Shown piece by piece: positions 52,406-61,102 of a stretch of DNA of 64,000 nucleotides. The stretch is from Streptococcus suis (GTDB lineage Bacteria > Bacillota > Bacilli > Lactobacillales > Streptococcaceae), in the NCBI GenBank assembly GCA_002831545.1, contig CP025095.1, positions 744,001-808,000 of the forward strand, in the 5' to 3' direction. A program made the position numbers and the translations under genes. Under the pieces are notes generated by a model, which worked only from the letters and a program-made list of their open reading frames with translations, did no database searches and was not told the DNA's origin. The stretch's first letter is position 1, and the number at the start of each line of letters is the position of its first letter.

Positions 52406-53786
52406 ACTGATTTTGGATATCAAGAAATCCATGCTTGCAGGCCACCGTAAAATCATGGTGCAGTCACCCCCACGGTCCGGAAAAACAGTTTGTATGGCTC
52501 ACATCGCCAAGAATGCGACAGATAAGCAAAAGACGGTACTGTTTTTCAGTCATCGCAAGGAAATCAACGAACAAGTTTTTGAGACATTCAGCCGCGCTGG
52601 TGTCGACATGGGATTGGTCTATATCGGTACAGTTGGTAGTATTGTCAGGAAGTTAGGAAAATTACCTTTGCCGACACTCATCTTGGTGGATGAAGCGCAT
52701 CATATCAAGGCTAGTCAATACCAACAGATTTTAAAATATTATCACCAGGCGGTACAGTTGTTTTTTACAGGAACTCCGATACGCTTGGATGGTTCTGGTT
52801 TTGACGATATGGCGGATGATTTGGTTGTCGGTAAATCTATCCTGTGGTTGCAGGAACATGGCAATATTTCAGAGTTTGACTATTATTCTATCAATCTGCT
52901 TGATCAGGCAAAGCTAAGGAAACGGCAGGGCGAGTACACGAACCAGTCGATTGATGATAGTTTTGATTTCAAGCAACAGCACGGCGATTACTTGAGCCAT
53001 TACGAACGTTTGGCAAAGGGAAAACAAGCTATCGTATATTGCCATAGCGTAGAATACGCTGAGAGGGTTTCTAAGCGATTTTTTGAAGCAGGGTACCAAT
53101 CAGCCGTAGTGTCTGGAAAAACTCCGAAAGTCGAACGAGAGCGGGCAATGCGTGCCTTTCGTGACGGAGAAGTGACTATCATGGTGAACGTCAATTTATT
53201 TACTGAAGGGATTGACTTGCCAGGTGTTGACGTCTGCATCATGCTACGACCGACGGCATCGTTAAGTTTGTATTTGCAGTTTGCAATGCGCGCCTTGAAT
53301 CCCAGAGATGGCAAACGTGCCATACTGATAGATCATGTCGGAAATCACATTCGGCACGGTCTGCCAAACGATGACCGCTACTGGACCTTGGAAGGCGTTG
53401 ATAAAACAAAATCATCCAGTAAAGAGAAGGAAGAGGCGCCTAAGACTTGCGAGAATTGCTTTGCGACATTTTATAGGGATAAGATTGTCGATGGAAAATG
53501 TCCTTACTGTGATGAACCATTGAAAATTATCAAGGATATTGAACAGGAGGCAACAAATGAAACGTTAACTTTAATCAACCAGGGGATGGAGTTTGTCTCT
53601 ATCCGCGGTGAGATGATAGAAGTGACACGGGAAGAGGCTTTGGTCTACAAGCGTGTCAAACGATATGGTAAGAAATACGAGAGATGTGAGTCTCTCGCAG
53701 AATTAAAAGCATTTAGAATTATCCACGGTTACGCCCCAGGCTGGCTGTGGCACAAACAAAAAGAATTAAACCTTTGGAGGAATTAA
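52374..53786 (+). CDS. Phage DEAD/DEAH superfamily II helicase
   Basis: This 470-residue protein has Q-like YQVELILDI, Walker A SPPRSGKTVCMAH (motif I), DEAH in LILVDEAHHIKASQ (motif II), FTGTPIR (III), YCHSVEYAERV (IV) and VNLFTEGIDLPGVD...QFAMRALNPR (V-VI). A C-terminal four-Cys zinc ribbon (CENCFATF...CPYC) follows. It is probably the replicative/recombination unwinding helicase of the phage. The ATG lies inside the previous gene. Confidence 0.92.
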   Translation: MSFSLRNYQVELILDIKKSMLAGHRKIMVQSPPRSGKTVCMAHIAKNATDKQKTVLFFSHRKEINEQVFETFSRAGVDMGLVYIGTVGSIVRKLGKLPLPTLILVDEAHHIKASQYQQILKYYHQAVQLFFTGTPIRLDGSGFDDMADDLVVGKSILWLQEHGNISEFDYYSINLLDQAKLRKRQGEYTNQSIDDSFDFKQQHGDYLSHYERLAKGKQAIVYCHSVEYAERVSKRFFEAGYQSAVVSGKTPKVERERAMRAFRDGEVTIMVNVNLFTEGIDLPGVDVCIMLRPTASLSLYLQFAMRALNPRDGKRAILIDHVGNHIRHGLPNDDRYWTLEGVDKTKSSSKEKEEAPKTCENCFATFYRDKIVDGKCPYCDEPLKIIKDIEQEATNETLTLINQGMEFVSIRGEMIEVTREEALVYKRVKRYGKKYERCESLAELKAFRIIHGYAPGWLWHKQKELNLWRN

Positions 53787-53788
53787 GA

Positions 53789-54259
53789 ATGGGACTTTTT
53801 ACAGTAAATTATGAAGCAGCAGAACAATTTTCATCTATCGAAGACGGAACTTACGAAGTATTTATTTCACATGTGGAGCAATCTGCAAGTAAAGGTGGCA
53901 CCGACTTCTTGGATATTCGCTTGAAAATCCGTGAGGACTTCCAGCAGAAGTTCCGCAACAATCTTATCTTTGACAAGATTTGGATCAACAAAGAAACCTT
54001 GCAATACCCTGAATTTGCTCTTCAGCGTTATGCTAAGGCGGTAAAATTGCCTGAAAACATTGAAATTCAGACCGTGGAGCAGTTTTTGAACCTTATCAAG
54101 GGTAAGAACTTGAAAGTCACGGTTAAGAATGAGCAGTCTGAATACAACGGTAAGACCTATGACAACCTGAATATCAAGAAATACGAGCAATCAGAATTGC
54201 CACCAGTTGCTGTCCAAGCTAGTCAGCCTGTTGTGGATGACTTAGATTTGCCATTCTAA
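53789..54259 (+). CDS. DUF669 protein with SSB-like acidic tail
   Basis: This 156-residue protein has the DUF669 core (YEVFISHVEQSASKGGTDFLDIRLKIR) and ends VVDDLDLPF, closely similar to the acidic DDDxPF tip that bacterial SSB uses to recruit partners. Placed between the helicase and primase, it probably is the phage single-stranded DNA-binding protein. GGAGG precedes the ATG at 53789; the helicase stop is two bases upstream. Confidence 0.85.
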   Translation: MGLFTVNYEAAEQFSSIEDGTYEVFISHVEQSASKGGTDFLDIRLKIREDFQQKFRNNLIFDKIWINKETLQYPEFALQRYAKAVKLPENIEIQTVEQFLNLIKGKNLKVTVKNEQSEYNGKTYDNLNIKKYEQSELPPVAVQASQPVVDDLDLPF

Positions 54260-54263
54260 GACT

Positions 54264-55070
54264 ATGGCAGGAATGGTAGAATACGCCTTGCACTATGCTC
54301 GCCTTGGTTTTTCTGTCATTCCGATTGATAAGAAGAGCAAACGGGCCATAACAGCGTACAAGGATAAGACTTTTTCAGAATTAGAAATCAAGCGTCTGTG
54401 GCGTGATAACCCAGATGCCAACATAGCTGTAAAAACAACGGATTTCTTTGTTATTGATATTGATGTTCGAGATGATGTGGATGGCTATTCCAGTTTTGAA
54501 GAATGGGAATTGAAACAATATATCCCTGCCACTCTACAGGCGACAACGCCGAGTGGTGGCAGGCATATATTTCTCAAGAAACCTAAAGGTGTTCAAATTA
54601 GTCAAGATATTAAGGTTCGTCCAGGAATTGATATCAAAGCCCACCCGAACAATTATGTCTTGGTAGCACCTAGCAACAATCCCAAGGGAAAATATGTCTG
54701 GGATCAGTCTGTCGAAGAGATGGCAGAGGCTCCGATGGAGCTGTTGGACATCTTACAAGCAGAGAAGAAACCAAGCAAAATCAATTTTATAACTAAATAC
54801 AACCCAGAATACAGCAGTAAAACAGCTAAGCTATTTGAACAAATTGTTTTCGGTTTGGGTGATGAAGGTGGAAGAAACAATAATCTAGCTAGTTTGATTG
54901 GCGGGTTATTGATCCGTGGTGTTGATGAGGAGGCAGCTTATATGTTAGCAAAAATAGCTAATCATTACACGCCAAGTCCTCTATCTCAGCAGGAGGTAGA
55001 TAGGACATTTGAAAGTATGTTAAGAAAGGAGCTTGATAGGCGAAGTGGTATTGGATATAGCGAAGATTAA
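54264..55070 (+). CDS. Phage bifunctional primase-polymerase (prim-pol)
   Basis: This 268-residue protein has the AEP prim-pol fold: FSVIPIDKKSKRAI, the catalytic DIDVRDD (residues about 69-75), GGRHIFLKKP and the DIKAHPNNYVLVAPS block. A helical C-terminus (GRNNNLASLIGGLLIRGVDEE) links to the helicase. It makes primers on phage DNA. It overlaps the D5-like gene start by about 26 bases. Confidence 0.9.
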   Translation: MAGMVEYALHYARLGFSVIPIDKKSKRAITAYKDKTFSELEIKRLWRDNPDANIAVKTTDFFVIDIDVRDDVDGYSSFEEWELKQYIPATLQATTPSGGRHIFLKKPKGVQISQDIKVRPGIDIKAHPNNYVLVAPSNNPKGKYVWDQSVEEMAEAPMELLDILQAEKKPSKINFITKYNPEYSSKTAKLFEQIVFGLGDEGGRNNNLASLIGGLLIRGVDEEAAYMLAKIANHYTPSPLSQQEVDRTFESMLRKELDRRSGIGYSED

Positions 55071-56598
55071 AGCAGAGTACGAAAACGTCGTTCCACATCC
55101 AGCTGTCTACGAAAAACCGACCGACTGGCGTGAGATTCGTCTGGCCTGTCGTGATTACAGAAACGACTGGCTGGAAAAGGCTAAGTGGAAAGAAACGCAG
55201 TATGGAACCATGGAAGAAATAAAAGAGCCACCGAAACGCTTGACAGAGTTAGCTGTTGCGGAAGGTTTGGAACAAATCCTATATGTCATCAACCTACCGA
55301 ACGACAGGGTGGCGGTTTATGATCCTGACGCTGGTTATTATCATAAAGACCCATCTTTTGCTTACAAGGTTATCAGATTGTTAGAACCTACTTTTACCGA
55401 GACACGGTCCAAGAACGTACTATTCATGTTAGCAGCAACCAAACGGAAATATCTATATGATGGATTCTCATGCGATTTTTCTATCGGGGATTACCAGGAT
55501 CCGAAACGTTTCATTCTGGTGAAAAACGGTATTTTTGACAAACAGTTGAAGAAGATGTCGGGTTTTACCCATCGGTTCGTGGCATTTTCAACCATTGAGA
55601 CAGAGTATGATCCGTTTGCGGCATCACCAAACATTGACGGTTGGGATGTAGATAGTTGGTTACTGGATTTGATGAGCGGTGACGAAGACTTGGTTCATCT
55701 CTTATGGCAGGTTATTTCAGCCAGCCTAAATGGGAACTACTCGTACAGGAAGTCTATCTGGTTTGTCGGTGAAGGAAATGACGGTAAGGGTACGGTCCAA
55801 CAATTGATTACAAATATTGTCGGTATCCGTAATGTAGCAACCTTGAAACTGAATCAGTTTTCGGAACGTTTCGCCTTGTCAATGATTGAAGGTAAAACTG
55901 TTATCATCGGGGACGATGTGCAGGCTGGTGTTTACATTGATGAATCGTCGAATTTTAACAGCGTCGTGACTGGTGAGCCAGTATTAGTCGAGGAGAAGAA
56001 TAAGCAACCTTACTCGACCGTGTTCAAAAAAACCGTCATTCAATCAACCAACGAATTGCCGAGGTTTAAGAATAAAACCAACGGAACCTATCGGCGTTTT
56101 CTTATCATCCCCTTTCGGAAGACATTTTCAGCCAAGGAAGATAATTGGCAGATTAAGGATGAGTACATCAATAGGGATGATGTGAAACAGTATGTGTTGA
56201 AAAAAGCCCTTGAGTTAAACTTCACACGATTCAGCGAGCCACAGGCAACGCTGGATGTCTTGGAAGAATTTAAATCTAGCAACGATACAGTTAAAGCGTT
56301 TATTGACGAATGGTTCGGAACATTTCAATCCGAACGCCTGCCGGTCCGTTTCTTGTGGTGGTTGTATCAGGAGTGGTGCAAAGAAGAAGGGATTACAAAA
56401 GTGGCTAAAGGAAAGTTTGAACGTCAGCTCATAAAATTACTCCCTGCAGAATGGGAGAAGAAAAGAGCAAAACCGACAAGGAGATTCAAACCATCGCTGG
56501 ATGTTCCTCGCAGATATACAGGTTTTTATTGGGATAACGATAACGACCCTAACACGACTGCAGTTTGTCTTGATAAAAAGTTACTGGTTACTGATTAG
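55045..56598 (+). CDS. Phage P4/D5-family primase-helicase
   Basis: This protein is about 517 residues. The SF3 helicase core has Walker A GEGNDGKGTVQQLI (near 240), Walker B VIIGDDVQAG and the sensor STNELPRFKNKTNGTYRRF. An N-terminal D5_N region precedes it. Together with the separate prim-pol it forms the replication initiator. Only weak starts exist: TTG 55033, GTG 55045 or TTG 55051, with AAAGGAG at 55025-55031; GTG 55045 is chosen tentatively. Its 3' end runs into iteron-like repeats. Confidence 0.9.
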   Translation: MVLDIAKIKAEYENVVPHPAVYEKPTDWREIRLACRDYRNDWLEKAKWKETQYGTMEEIKEPPKRLTELAVAEGLEQILYVINLPNDRVAVYDPDAGYYHKDPSFAYKVIRLLEPTFTETRSKNVLFMLAATKRKYLYDGFSCDFSIGDYQDPKRFILVKNGIFDKQLKKMSGFTHRFVAFSTIETEYDPFAASPNIDGWDVDSWLLDLMSGDEDLVHLLWQVISASLNGNYSYRKSIWFVGEGNDGKGTVQQLITNIVGIRNVATLKLNQFSERFALSMIEGKTVIIGDDVQAGVYIDESSNFNSVVTGEPVLVEEKNKQPYSTVFKKTVIQSTNELPRFKNKTNGTYRRFLIIPFRKTFSAKEDNWQIKDEYINRDDVKQYVLKKALELNFTRFSEPQATLDVLEEFKSSNDTVKAFIDEWFGTFQSERLPVRFLWWLYQEWCKEEGITKVAKGKFERQLIKLLPAEWEKKRAKPTRRFKPSLDVPRRYTGFYWDNDNDPNTTAVCLDKKLLVTD

Positions 56599-56815
56599 GT
56601 TACCGAACTTTTATAGATAGGTAACCTAGTCAAACCCTTGATATTACTGAGTTTTTGATAAAAAAGTTACTGGTTACCTATCTTCTCTTATTATTTATTA
56701 AATTATAAATATATAAAATATATATAAATAGAAAATAGGGGGTAACGGGTAACTTTTAGGGGTGGAACAAGGGCTAAACCCTTGATATGACTGGTTTTTT
56801 GGAGGTTATCTATCT
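56580..56815. other. Candidate phage replication origin: iterons around an AT-rich core
   Basis: GGTTAC/GGTAAC occurs at least six times in both orientations (56586, 56598, 56620, 56672, 56741, 56748), several as GGTTACC/GGTAACC. AAACCCTTGATAT-x-ACTG-x-TTTTT repeats at 56632-56655 and 56776-56800. Between them lies about 50 bases of almost pure A/T (56688-56738). No gene is present. Placement straight after the primase-helicase gene fits an origin bound by that protein. Confidence 0.6.
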
Positions 56816-56849
56816 TTTTTCGAGATGTGTAACCTTTAGTAGGAAATAT

Positions 56850-57179
56850 ATGGAAAAAGAACATAAAATACAAAATGATATTCGAGTTGGTTTGACGGAG
56901 GCTGGTTGTCTGGTCTTCCGTGCCAACGTTGGCAAAGTCCGTACGTCTGATGGACGATACTTTGACACAGGTCTGCCAAAAGGTTTTAGTGACTTATTTG
57001 GATTTAGACAAGACGGACAAATATTTTTCATCGAAGTAAAAAACGAAAAGGGTCGTGTACGACCAGAGCAAGAGAAATTTATCGATCGAATGCAAAAGTT
57101 CGGCGCCTTAGCCGGTGTGGCTAGGAGCGTTGAGGATGCGATGGATATCGTAGGAGGAAAAGCAAATGGAACAATTTAA
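56850..57179 (+). CDS. VRR-NUC domain nuclease
   Basis: This 109-residue protein has the PD-(D/E)XK core: GLPKGFSDLFGF (catalytic Asp), IFFIEVKNEKGRVRPEQ (Glu-x-Lys and the following Gln). Standalone VRR-NUC proteins in phages are thought to be Holliday-junction or flap nucleases. The ATG at 56850 follows AGGA; the longer frame runs back into the candidate origin. It overlaps the next gene by 14 bases. Confidence 0.9.
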   Translation: MEKEHKIQNDIRVGLTEAGCLVFRANVGKVRTSDGRYFDTGLPKGFSDLFGFRQDGQIFFIEVKNEKGRVRPEQEKFIDRMQKFGALAGVARSVEDAMDIVGGKANGTI

Positions 57180-57399
57180 CAACGTAACCAAACCAAAACA
57201 TTACCAAGGTAAGTATGGTATGGAAGCCTTGGATGTGGTCAAGAATTTTATCGGCAATCTAGCCGGCGAATGTGCTTATTACTGGGGCAATGTCATCAAG
57301 TATCTGTTGCGATTTCAGCAGAAGAACGGTGTCGAGGACTTGAAGAAGGCTAGACAACATTTGGATTGGTTGATTGAGGAGATGGAGGATGTATCTTGA
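57166..57399 (+). CDS. DUF3310 phage protein
   Basis: This 77-residue protein has the DUF3310 signature: KPKHYQGKYGMEALDVVKNF, ECAYYWGNVIKYLLRF, and KKARQHLDWLIEEM. It is a common small protein in phage nucleotide/replication regions, possibly a nucleotide kinase-like accessory. It overlaps the methyltransferase start by four bases. Confidence 0.88.
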   Translation: MEQFNNVTKPKHYQGKYGMEALDVVKNFIGNLAGECAYYWGNVIKYLLRFQQKNGVEDLKKARQHLDWLIEEMEDVS

Positions 57400-58481
57400 A
57401 ATTTCTTGACCTATTTGCTGGCATTGGCGGTTTTCGTCTTGGTATGGAACGTGCCGGTCACGAATGTATCGGTTTTTGCGAAATAGACCAATTTGCCAGA
57501 AAGAGCTATAAGGCGATACATGATACGGAAGGAGAATTTGATTTTCATGACATTACAAGAGTCACAGATGAGTCTGTTAGAGGAATCGGACGTGTGGACG
57601 TTATCTGTGGAGGATTTCCGTGCCAGGCTTTCAGCATTGCTGGAAAGCGAGCAGGATTTGAAGATACTAGAGGGACTTTGTTCTTTGAGATTGCTAGGTT
57701 CGCATCTATTCTCAGACCTAAATATCTATTCCTTGAGAACGTCACTGGACTCCTTAACCACGACAACGGAAATACATTTGAGACCATCCTCGGAGCGTTG
57801 GATGAATTGGGGTATGATGCGGAATGGCAAGTGTTCAACAGCAAGAATTTTGGAGTCCCCCAAAACAGAGAGCGGGTGTTTATTATCGGACATCTTAGAG
57901 GAGCAGGTGGACGAGCGATATTTCCTTTCGGAGGAGATGACACAGCGATTGAACAAGACAAGCAAGGCGTAGTCGTTCAAGTCGGAAATTTGCTTGATAC
58001 AGATAGTTTTGGAGGCAATCCGCAAGTAGGTCGTATCTATGATCCAAACGGCATCTCTCCTTGTCTCAATACGATGCAAGGTGGCAATAGAGAGCCTAAA
58101 ATCATCCAACGAGGCCACGGATACAATCAGGGTGGCGAGCATGATATCACCCCGACATTGACCAGCAACAGCTGGCAGGAGAATAATCATGTTAAGGTTT
58201 ATGATTTTTACAACCGAAAAACCAAAGACGAGGTTGGCACACTCACTGCCAGTGGCCATCAGGGGAATACCAAAGCAGGGACATTCGGCATATTAGATGG
58301 TATCCGCATCCGCAAACTGACACCTCGCGAGTGTTGGAGGTTGCAAGGTTTTCCAGATTGGGCGTTTGATAGAGCCCAGGCAGTAAACAGTAATAGTCAA
58401 CTATACAAGCAAGCTGGTAACTCAGTCACGGTTAATGTGATTGAGGCGATAGCGAGAAAATTGGAGGAAACAGATGAATAA
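57396..58481 (+). CDS. Phage C5-cytosine DNA methyltransferase
   Basis: This 361-residue protein has motif I FLDLFAGIGGFRLGME (4-19), motif IV GGFPCQAFSIAGKR with catalytic Cys76, motif VI ENVTGLL, motif VIII QNRERVFIIG, and motifs IX-X RKLTPRECWRLQGF...QLYKQAGNSVTVNV. The target domain is between about 180 and 290. No matching endonuclease is nearby, so it is orphan and probably shields phage DNA from host restriction. It starts with TTG behind GGAGGA; its stop overlaps the next gene by eight bases. Confidence 0.93.
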   Translation: MKFLDLFAGIGGFRLGMERAGHECIGFCEIDQFARKSYKAIHDTEGEFDFHDITRVTDESVRGIGRVDVICGGFPCQAFSIAGKRAGFEDTRGTLFFEIARFASILRPKYLFLENVTGLLNHDNGNTFETILGALDELGYDAEWQVFNSKNFGVPQNRERVFIIGHLRGAGGRAIFPFGGDDTAIEQDKQGVVVQVGNLLDTDSFGGNPQVGRIYDPNGISPCLNTMQGGNREPKIIQRGHGYNQGGEHDITPTLTSNSWQENNHVKVYDFYNRKTKDEVGTLTASGHQGNTKAGTFGILDGIRIRKLTPRECWRLQGFPDWAFDRAQAVNSNSQLYKQAGNSVTVNVIEAIARKLEETDE

Positions 58482-58818
58482 CACAATTGAAAACGTAAAG
58501 ATAACCAAAACTTTCTTGGGCAGAGAAGACCATGGAATTTTAACTTGTTATCTGACTGTTGAGGGATATGGATTTGGAGTATCTATTGGAGGATACTGCC
58601 TAGATAAATACGACGAACACAAGAAAAAACGAGTAGCTTTTCACAAGAGCTTTGAGCTGATAGACCGTATCTTGGAGGTTGCCGGTGCAAATAGCTGGGA
58701 AGAACTGCAAGGGAAGTATATACGTGTTAAGAGTAACGGTTTTGGAGGTAGAGTAACGAAGATTGGAAATCTTATTAAAGATGATTGGTTGGACTTTGAT
58801 ACCTTTTTCAAGGAGTAA
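58474..58818 (+). CDS. Conserved phage protein, unknown function
   Basis: This 114-residue protein begins MNNTIENVKITKTFLGREDH and contains GILTCYLTVEGYGFGVSIGG, FHKSFELIDRILEVAGANSWEE and VKSNGFGGRVTKIGN. It looks like a compact alpha/beta protein of the kind found beside phage DNA-metabolism genes. GGAGG precedes it, and it overlaps the methyltransferase. Confidence 0.7.
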   Translation: MNNTIENVKITKTFLGREDHGILTCYLTVEGYGFGVSIGGYCLDKYDEHKKKRVAFHKSFELIDRILEVAGANSWEELQGKYIRVKSNGFGGRVTKIGNLIKDDWLDFDTFFKE

Positions 58819-58822
58819 ACAG

Positions 58823-59371
58823 ATGAATAAACAGGAAGCGATAGAGATTATTGAGCAATCAAAAATAAAAATAGCTAACAGAGAGAGGGTAATATTTAAA
58901 GCAGGCGAAATTATAGGAGGATGTGTCCAGGTCGATTATGTACCACTTGAAGTTGTTGTGAACACGATTGACCAAATCCACGAACCGCAGAAGGTTGTGG
59001 TGCCGAAGTTTATCGCTGATAGTATCGAATATTGCAAAAATAAAGAAGGGTATGGATTGCTCCGTGCAATGGATTACTGCGATGAATACAATGATACTGG
59101 CGAATGGTTAGAGCACAACCAAGAGACTTTCGCCCTAGCGTGGCTTTTCGGCTATGAGATTGAGCAGGAGAAACTGTACACAGTTGAACTTCCCAACCCT
59201 AACAACATCGGAACTGAAGTTCACATACTTATGATGAATGGTTTTAAGCAGGTAGTTATCAAAAAAGAGCTAGGTAATGACTGGAAAAAGAAAAAAGGTT
59301 TTCAACTAACTGAAGAAGAAATCAAAAAGGATTTTGAGTGGGCTTGGCAGTTTAGAGAAGAAGTAGATTAA
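58823..59371 (+). CDS. DUF1642-family phage protein
   Basis: This 182-residue protein has the DUF1642 pattern: VPLEVVVNTIDQIHEPQKVV, VPKFIADSIEYCKN, WLEHNQETFALAWLFGYEIE, and the C-terminal LTEEEIKKDFEWAWQFREEV. It is typical of lactic-acid-bacterium phages; the function is unknown. AAGGAG lies 10 bases upstream of the ATG at 58823. Confidence 0.82.
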   Translation: MNKQEAIEIIEQSKIKIANRERVIFKAGEIIGGCVQVDYVPLEVVVNTIDQIHEPQKVVVPKFIADSIEYCKNKEGYGLLRAMDYCDEYNDTGEWLEHNQETFALAWLFGYEIEQEKLYTVELPNPNNIGTEVHILMMNGFKQVVIKKELGNDWKKKKGFQLTEEEIKKDFEWAWQFREEVD

Positions 59372-59383
59372 GGAGGCGAACAA

Positions 59384-59761
59384 ATGACAACAGCACAAAC
59401 TTATTTTTATGTTTTTGACCAAAATAATTCTGGAGGTTACTTTGTAATTGATGAAAATGTAACGTCTGAAATCATTATTGAAGCTACAGAAGAGGCAAAG
59501 GCATTAGAGCGATTAGAAGAAATTCTAAGCCAAAAACCTGAATATATGGAATACTGTTCTTGTTGTGGTGAGCGTTGGTATCCAGAATACTCTGATGTTT
59601 ACACACGTTATTGGGTTAGTGATGAGCAGTATGAAGAATTTGAAGAAGTAAGAGATGGGCATGAGGCTATGTTCTATCCTTTGGATGGAGAGCATAGACT
59701 TATACCTTGGTCGAGGTATAGTATGTATGAGTATCTTCCTAAAAAGGAGGTAAATGGATGA
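59384..59761 (+). CDS. Acidic phage protein with zinc-knuckle-like cysteines
   Basis: This 125-residue protein begins MTTAQTYFYVFDQNNSGGYF. A CSCCGERWYPEYSD motif near residue 57 has three clustered cysteines. The rest is rich in Glu, Tyr and Trp (YWVSDEQYEEFEEV). It was not recognised beyond being a DUF7296-like early phage type. It overlaps the next gene by four bases. Confidence 0.65.
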   Translation: MTTAQTYFYVFDQNNSGGYFVIDENVTSEIIIEATEEAKALERLEEILSQKPEYMEYCSCCGERWYPEYSDVYTRYWVSDEQYEEFEEVRDGHEAMFYPLDGEHRLIPWSRYSMYEYLPKKEVNG

Positions 59762-59913
59762 ATGGACCTATCTTAGATATTTTACTTAATCTAATAGTTC
59801 TATCTGGACTGATAGGAATGTTGCTGCTTATATGGATACTTATTATCGGCATGATAGGTTTATTTTTGAAAGAGGTAAAAACGACACCGAAGTCTAAGGA
59901 AGAGGTGGAGTGA
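59758..59913 (+). CDS. Small single-helix membrane protein
   Basis: This 51-residue protein begins MNGPILDILLNLIVLSGLIG and is hydrophobic to about residue 37, then charged (KEVKTTPKSKEEVE). AAAGGAGG lies upstream, and it is coupled to both neighbours by overlapping stop and start. It is unlikely to be a holin at this early-region position; the function is unknown. Confidence 0.65.
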   Translation: MNGPILDILLNLIVLSGLIGMLLLIWILIIGMIGLFLKEVKTTPKSKEEVE

Positions 59914-60092
59914 TGGAAAAAGATATTGAGTTACTTACGGAGTTAAAAGGACAATTCGTTGAGACGATGGTGGTAGAAAGCCAAAAACTGATATTCAATG
60001 CAAATGCAATAAATAAGTGCGGCGAGTATGTCAGAGCTTTGTCCAATGCTATACAGATGATGAAGGAGGCAGAAAATGATACCGAAGTTTAG
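59913..60092 (+). CDS. Small helical phage protein
   Basis: This 59-residue protein begins MEKDIELLTELKGQFVETMV. AGAGGTGGAG precedes the ATG at 59913. It overlaps the YopX-like gene by 17 bases. No family was recognised. Confidence 0.55.
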   Translation: MEKDIELLTELKGQFVETMVVESQKLIFNANAINKCGEYVRALSNAIQMMKEAENDTEV

Positions 60093-60471
60093 GGCGTGGG
60101 ATAAGATATCTCATGCGTGGAGACATGATATATACATTGGGCTTGATGGTTTAGCTAAGGACCTTTCCCGCACGGGAGAAGAGCCTTTTGAATTACCTTT
60201 AGACAATGTCATCCTCATGCAATCCACAGGGCTGTTTGATAAAAACGGTCAGGAGATATTTGAAGGAGATGTGGTTAAAATAATGGATGAGGATGGCGAT
60301 TCAGAAATAAGTGCAGTCACTTTTAAACATGGTGCATCAGGTATGACAATCACTGGGGTATTTGTACCCTTTGTTACTATGATTGTGGAGGCTACGGTTG
60401 ACTACACTCTTGAAATCATCAGCAACATCCATGCAAATCCTGAGTTGGTGGAGGGGGTAGAAAATGAATGA
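60076..60471 (+). CDS. YopX-family phage protein
   Basis: This 131-residue protein has YopX features: N-terminal IPKFRAWDKISHAWRHD and LMQSTGLFDKNGQEIFEGDVVKIMDEDG, with an SH3-like barrel. The family is named from SPbeta and is common in Gram-positive phages, without known function. It overlaps both neighbours. Confidence 0.88.
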   Translation: MIPKFRAWDKISHAWRHDIYIGLDGLAKDLSRTGEEPFELPLDNVILMQSTGLFDKNGQEIFEGDVVKIMDEDGDSEISAVTFKHGASGMTITGVFVPFVTMIVEATVDYTLEIISNIHANPELVEGVENE

Positions 60472-60670
60472 AAAACTAGGCGTGCTACTGGTCGATGCGC
60501 CAGAGCCGAGACATGCAAAGTATAACTACTTAGAATATAGCGATGGAACTCACAGTATTTTCATGGCAGATGCAAAAGAAACGGTTAGGGCAGAGGCGAT
60601 GCTTTGCACCCAAGAAGAAGCTAAAAAATACCCACAATTTCGATGGGTAGCGTTGGATGATTTATCTTAA
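60464..60670 (+). CDS. Small phage protein, unknown
   Basis: This 68-residue protein begins MNEKLGVLLVDAPEPRHAKY and ends YPQFRWVALDDLS. It overlaps the YopX-like gene by eight bases and has AAAATG right after GGAGGGGGTAG. No family was recognised. Confidence 0.6.
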   Translation: MNEKLGVLLVDAPEPRHAKYNYLEYSDGTHSIFMADAKETVRAEAMLCTQEEAKKYPQFRWVALDDLS

Positions 60671-60697
60671 AAATTAAAAATACAAAAGGAGTAGAAT

Positions 60698-61102
60698 ATG
60701 ATTTACAAAATTAATGTTGATGGAAATGAAATTGAATACGGAGCGTTGGTTGAAAAATCAAGCTTTACAGAGAAAGAGTGGTCAGCAATCTATGCAGAGG
60801 TTGTAAAGCAAAATCAACCAGTAGTTTATGAGCAGAAAAAAGATGATACTGATTACATCAATGCATTCGGAGCGCTGATTTCACTTGAAGAACGCTATGA
60901 AGCCTTGCTGGACTTACTGCCACAGGAGGAATTTTCATATGCTGGAGCCCATCCAAAGTGGGTAGCTGATGCGGTGGAAGAAAGTACCCTTGATAAAGAA
61001 ACGACAAAGGAAGATGTTGCCTCTTTGCTAGAACAATGTGAAACACTTGAAGATTTGAAAGAGGGGTTGGTTGACTATTTTGAGTTGGAGGAATTAACCT
61101 AA
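60698..61102 (+). CDS. Acidic phage protein, unknown
   Basis: This 134-residue, strongly acidic protein begins MIYKINVDGNEIEYGALVEK and ends KEGLVDYFELEELT. AAAGGAG precedes the ATG at nine bases. A DNA-mimic or inhibitor role is a possibility given its charge, without further support. The following 220 bases to 61322 hold no gene; they contain CCGACTGTCACAGGTCGG and the GGTGGGGG stretch near 61288. Confidence 0.6.
   Translation: MIYKINVDGNEIEYGALVEKSSFTEKEWSAIYAEVVKQNQPVVYEQKKDDTDYINAFGALISLEERYEALLDLLPQEEFSYAGAHPKWVADAVEESTLDKETTKEDVASLLEQCETLEDLKEGLVDYFELEELT

Noticed and set aside
57493-57972. 159-codon frame overlapping the methyltransferase in another frame
   Set aside because: The methyltransferase motifs in the main frame are complete; this frame has no family features.
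59758-59913. Holin assignment for the small membrane protein
   Set aside because: It has a single helix, an early-region position and no endolysin nearby; lysis genes should be beyond the window.
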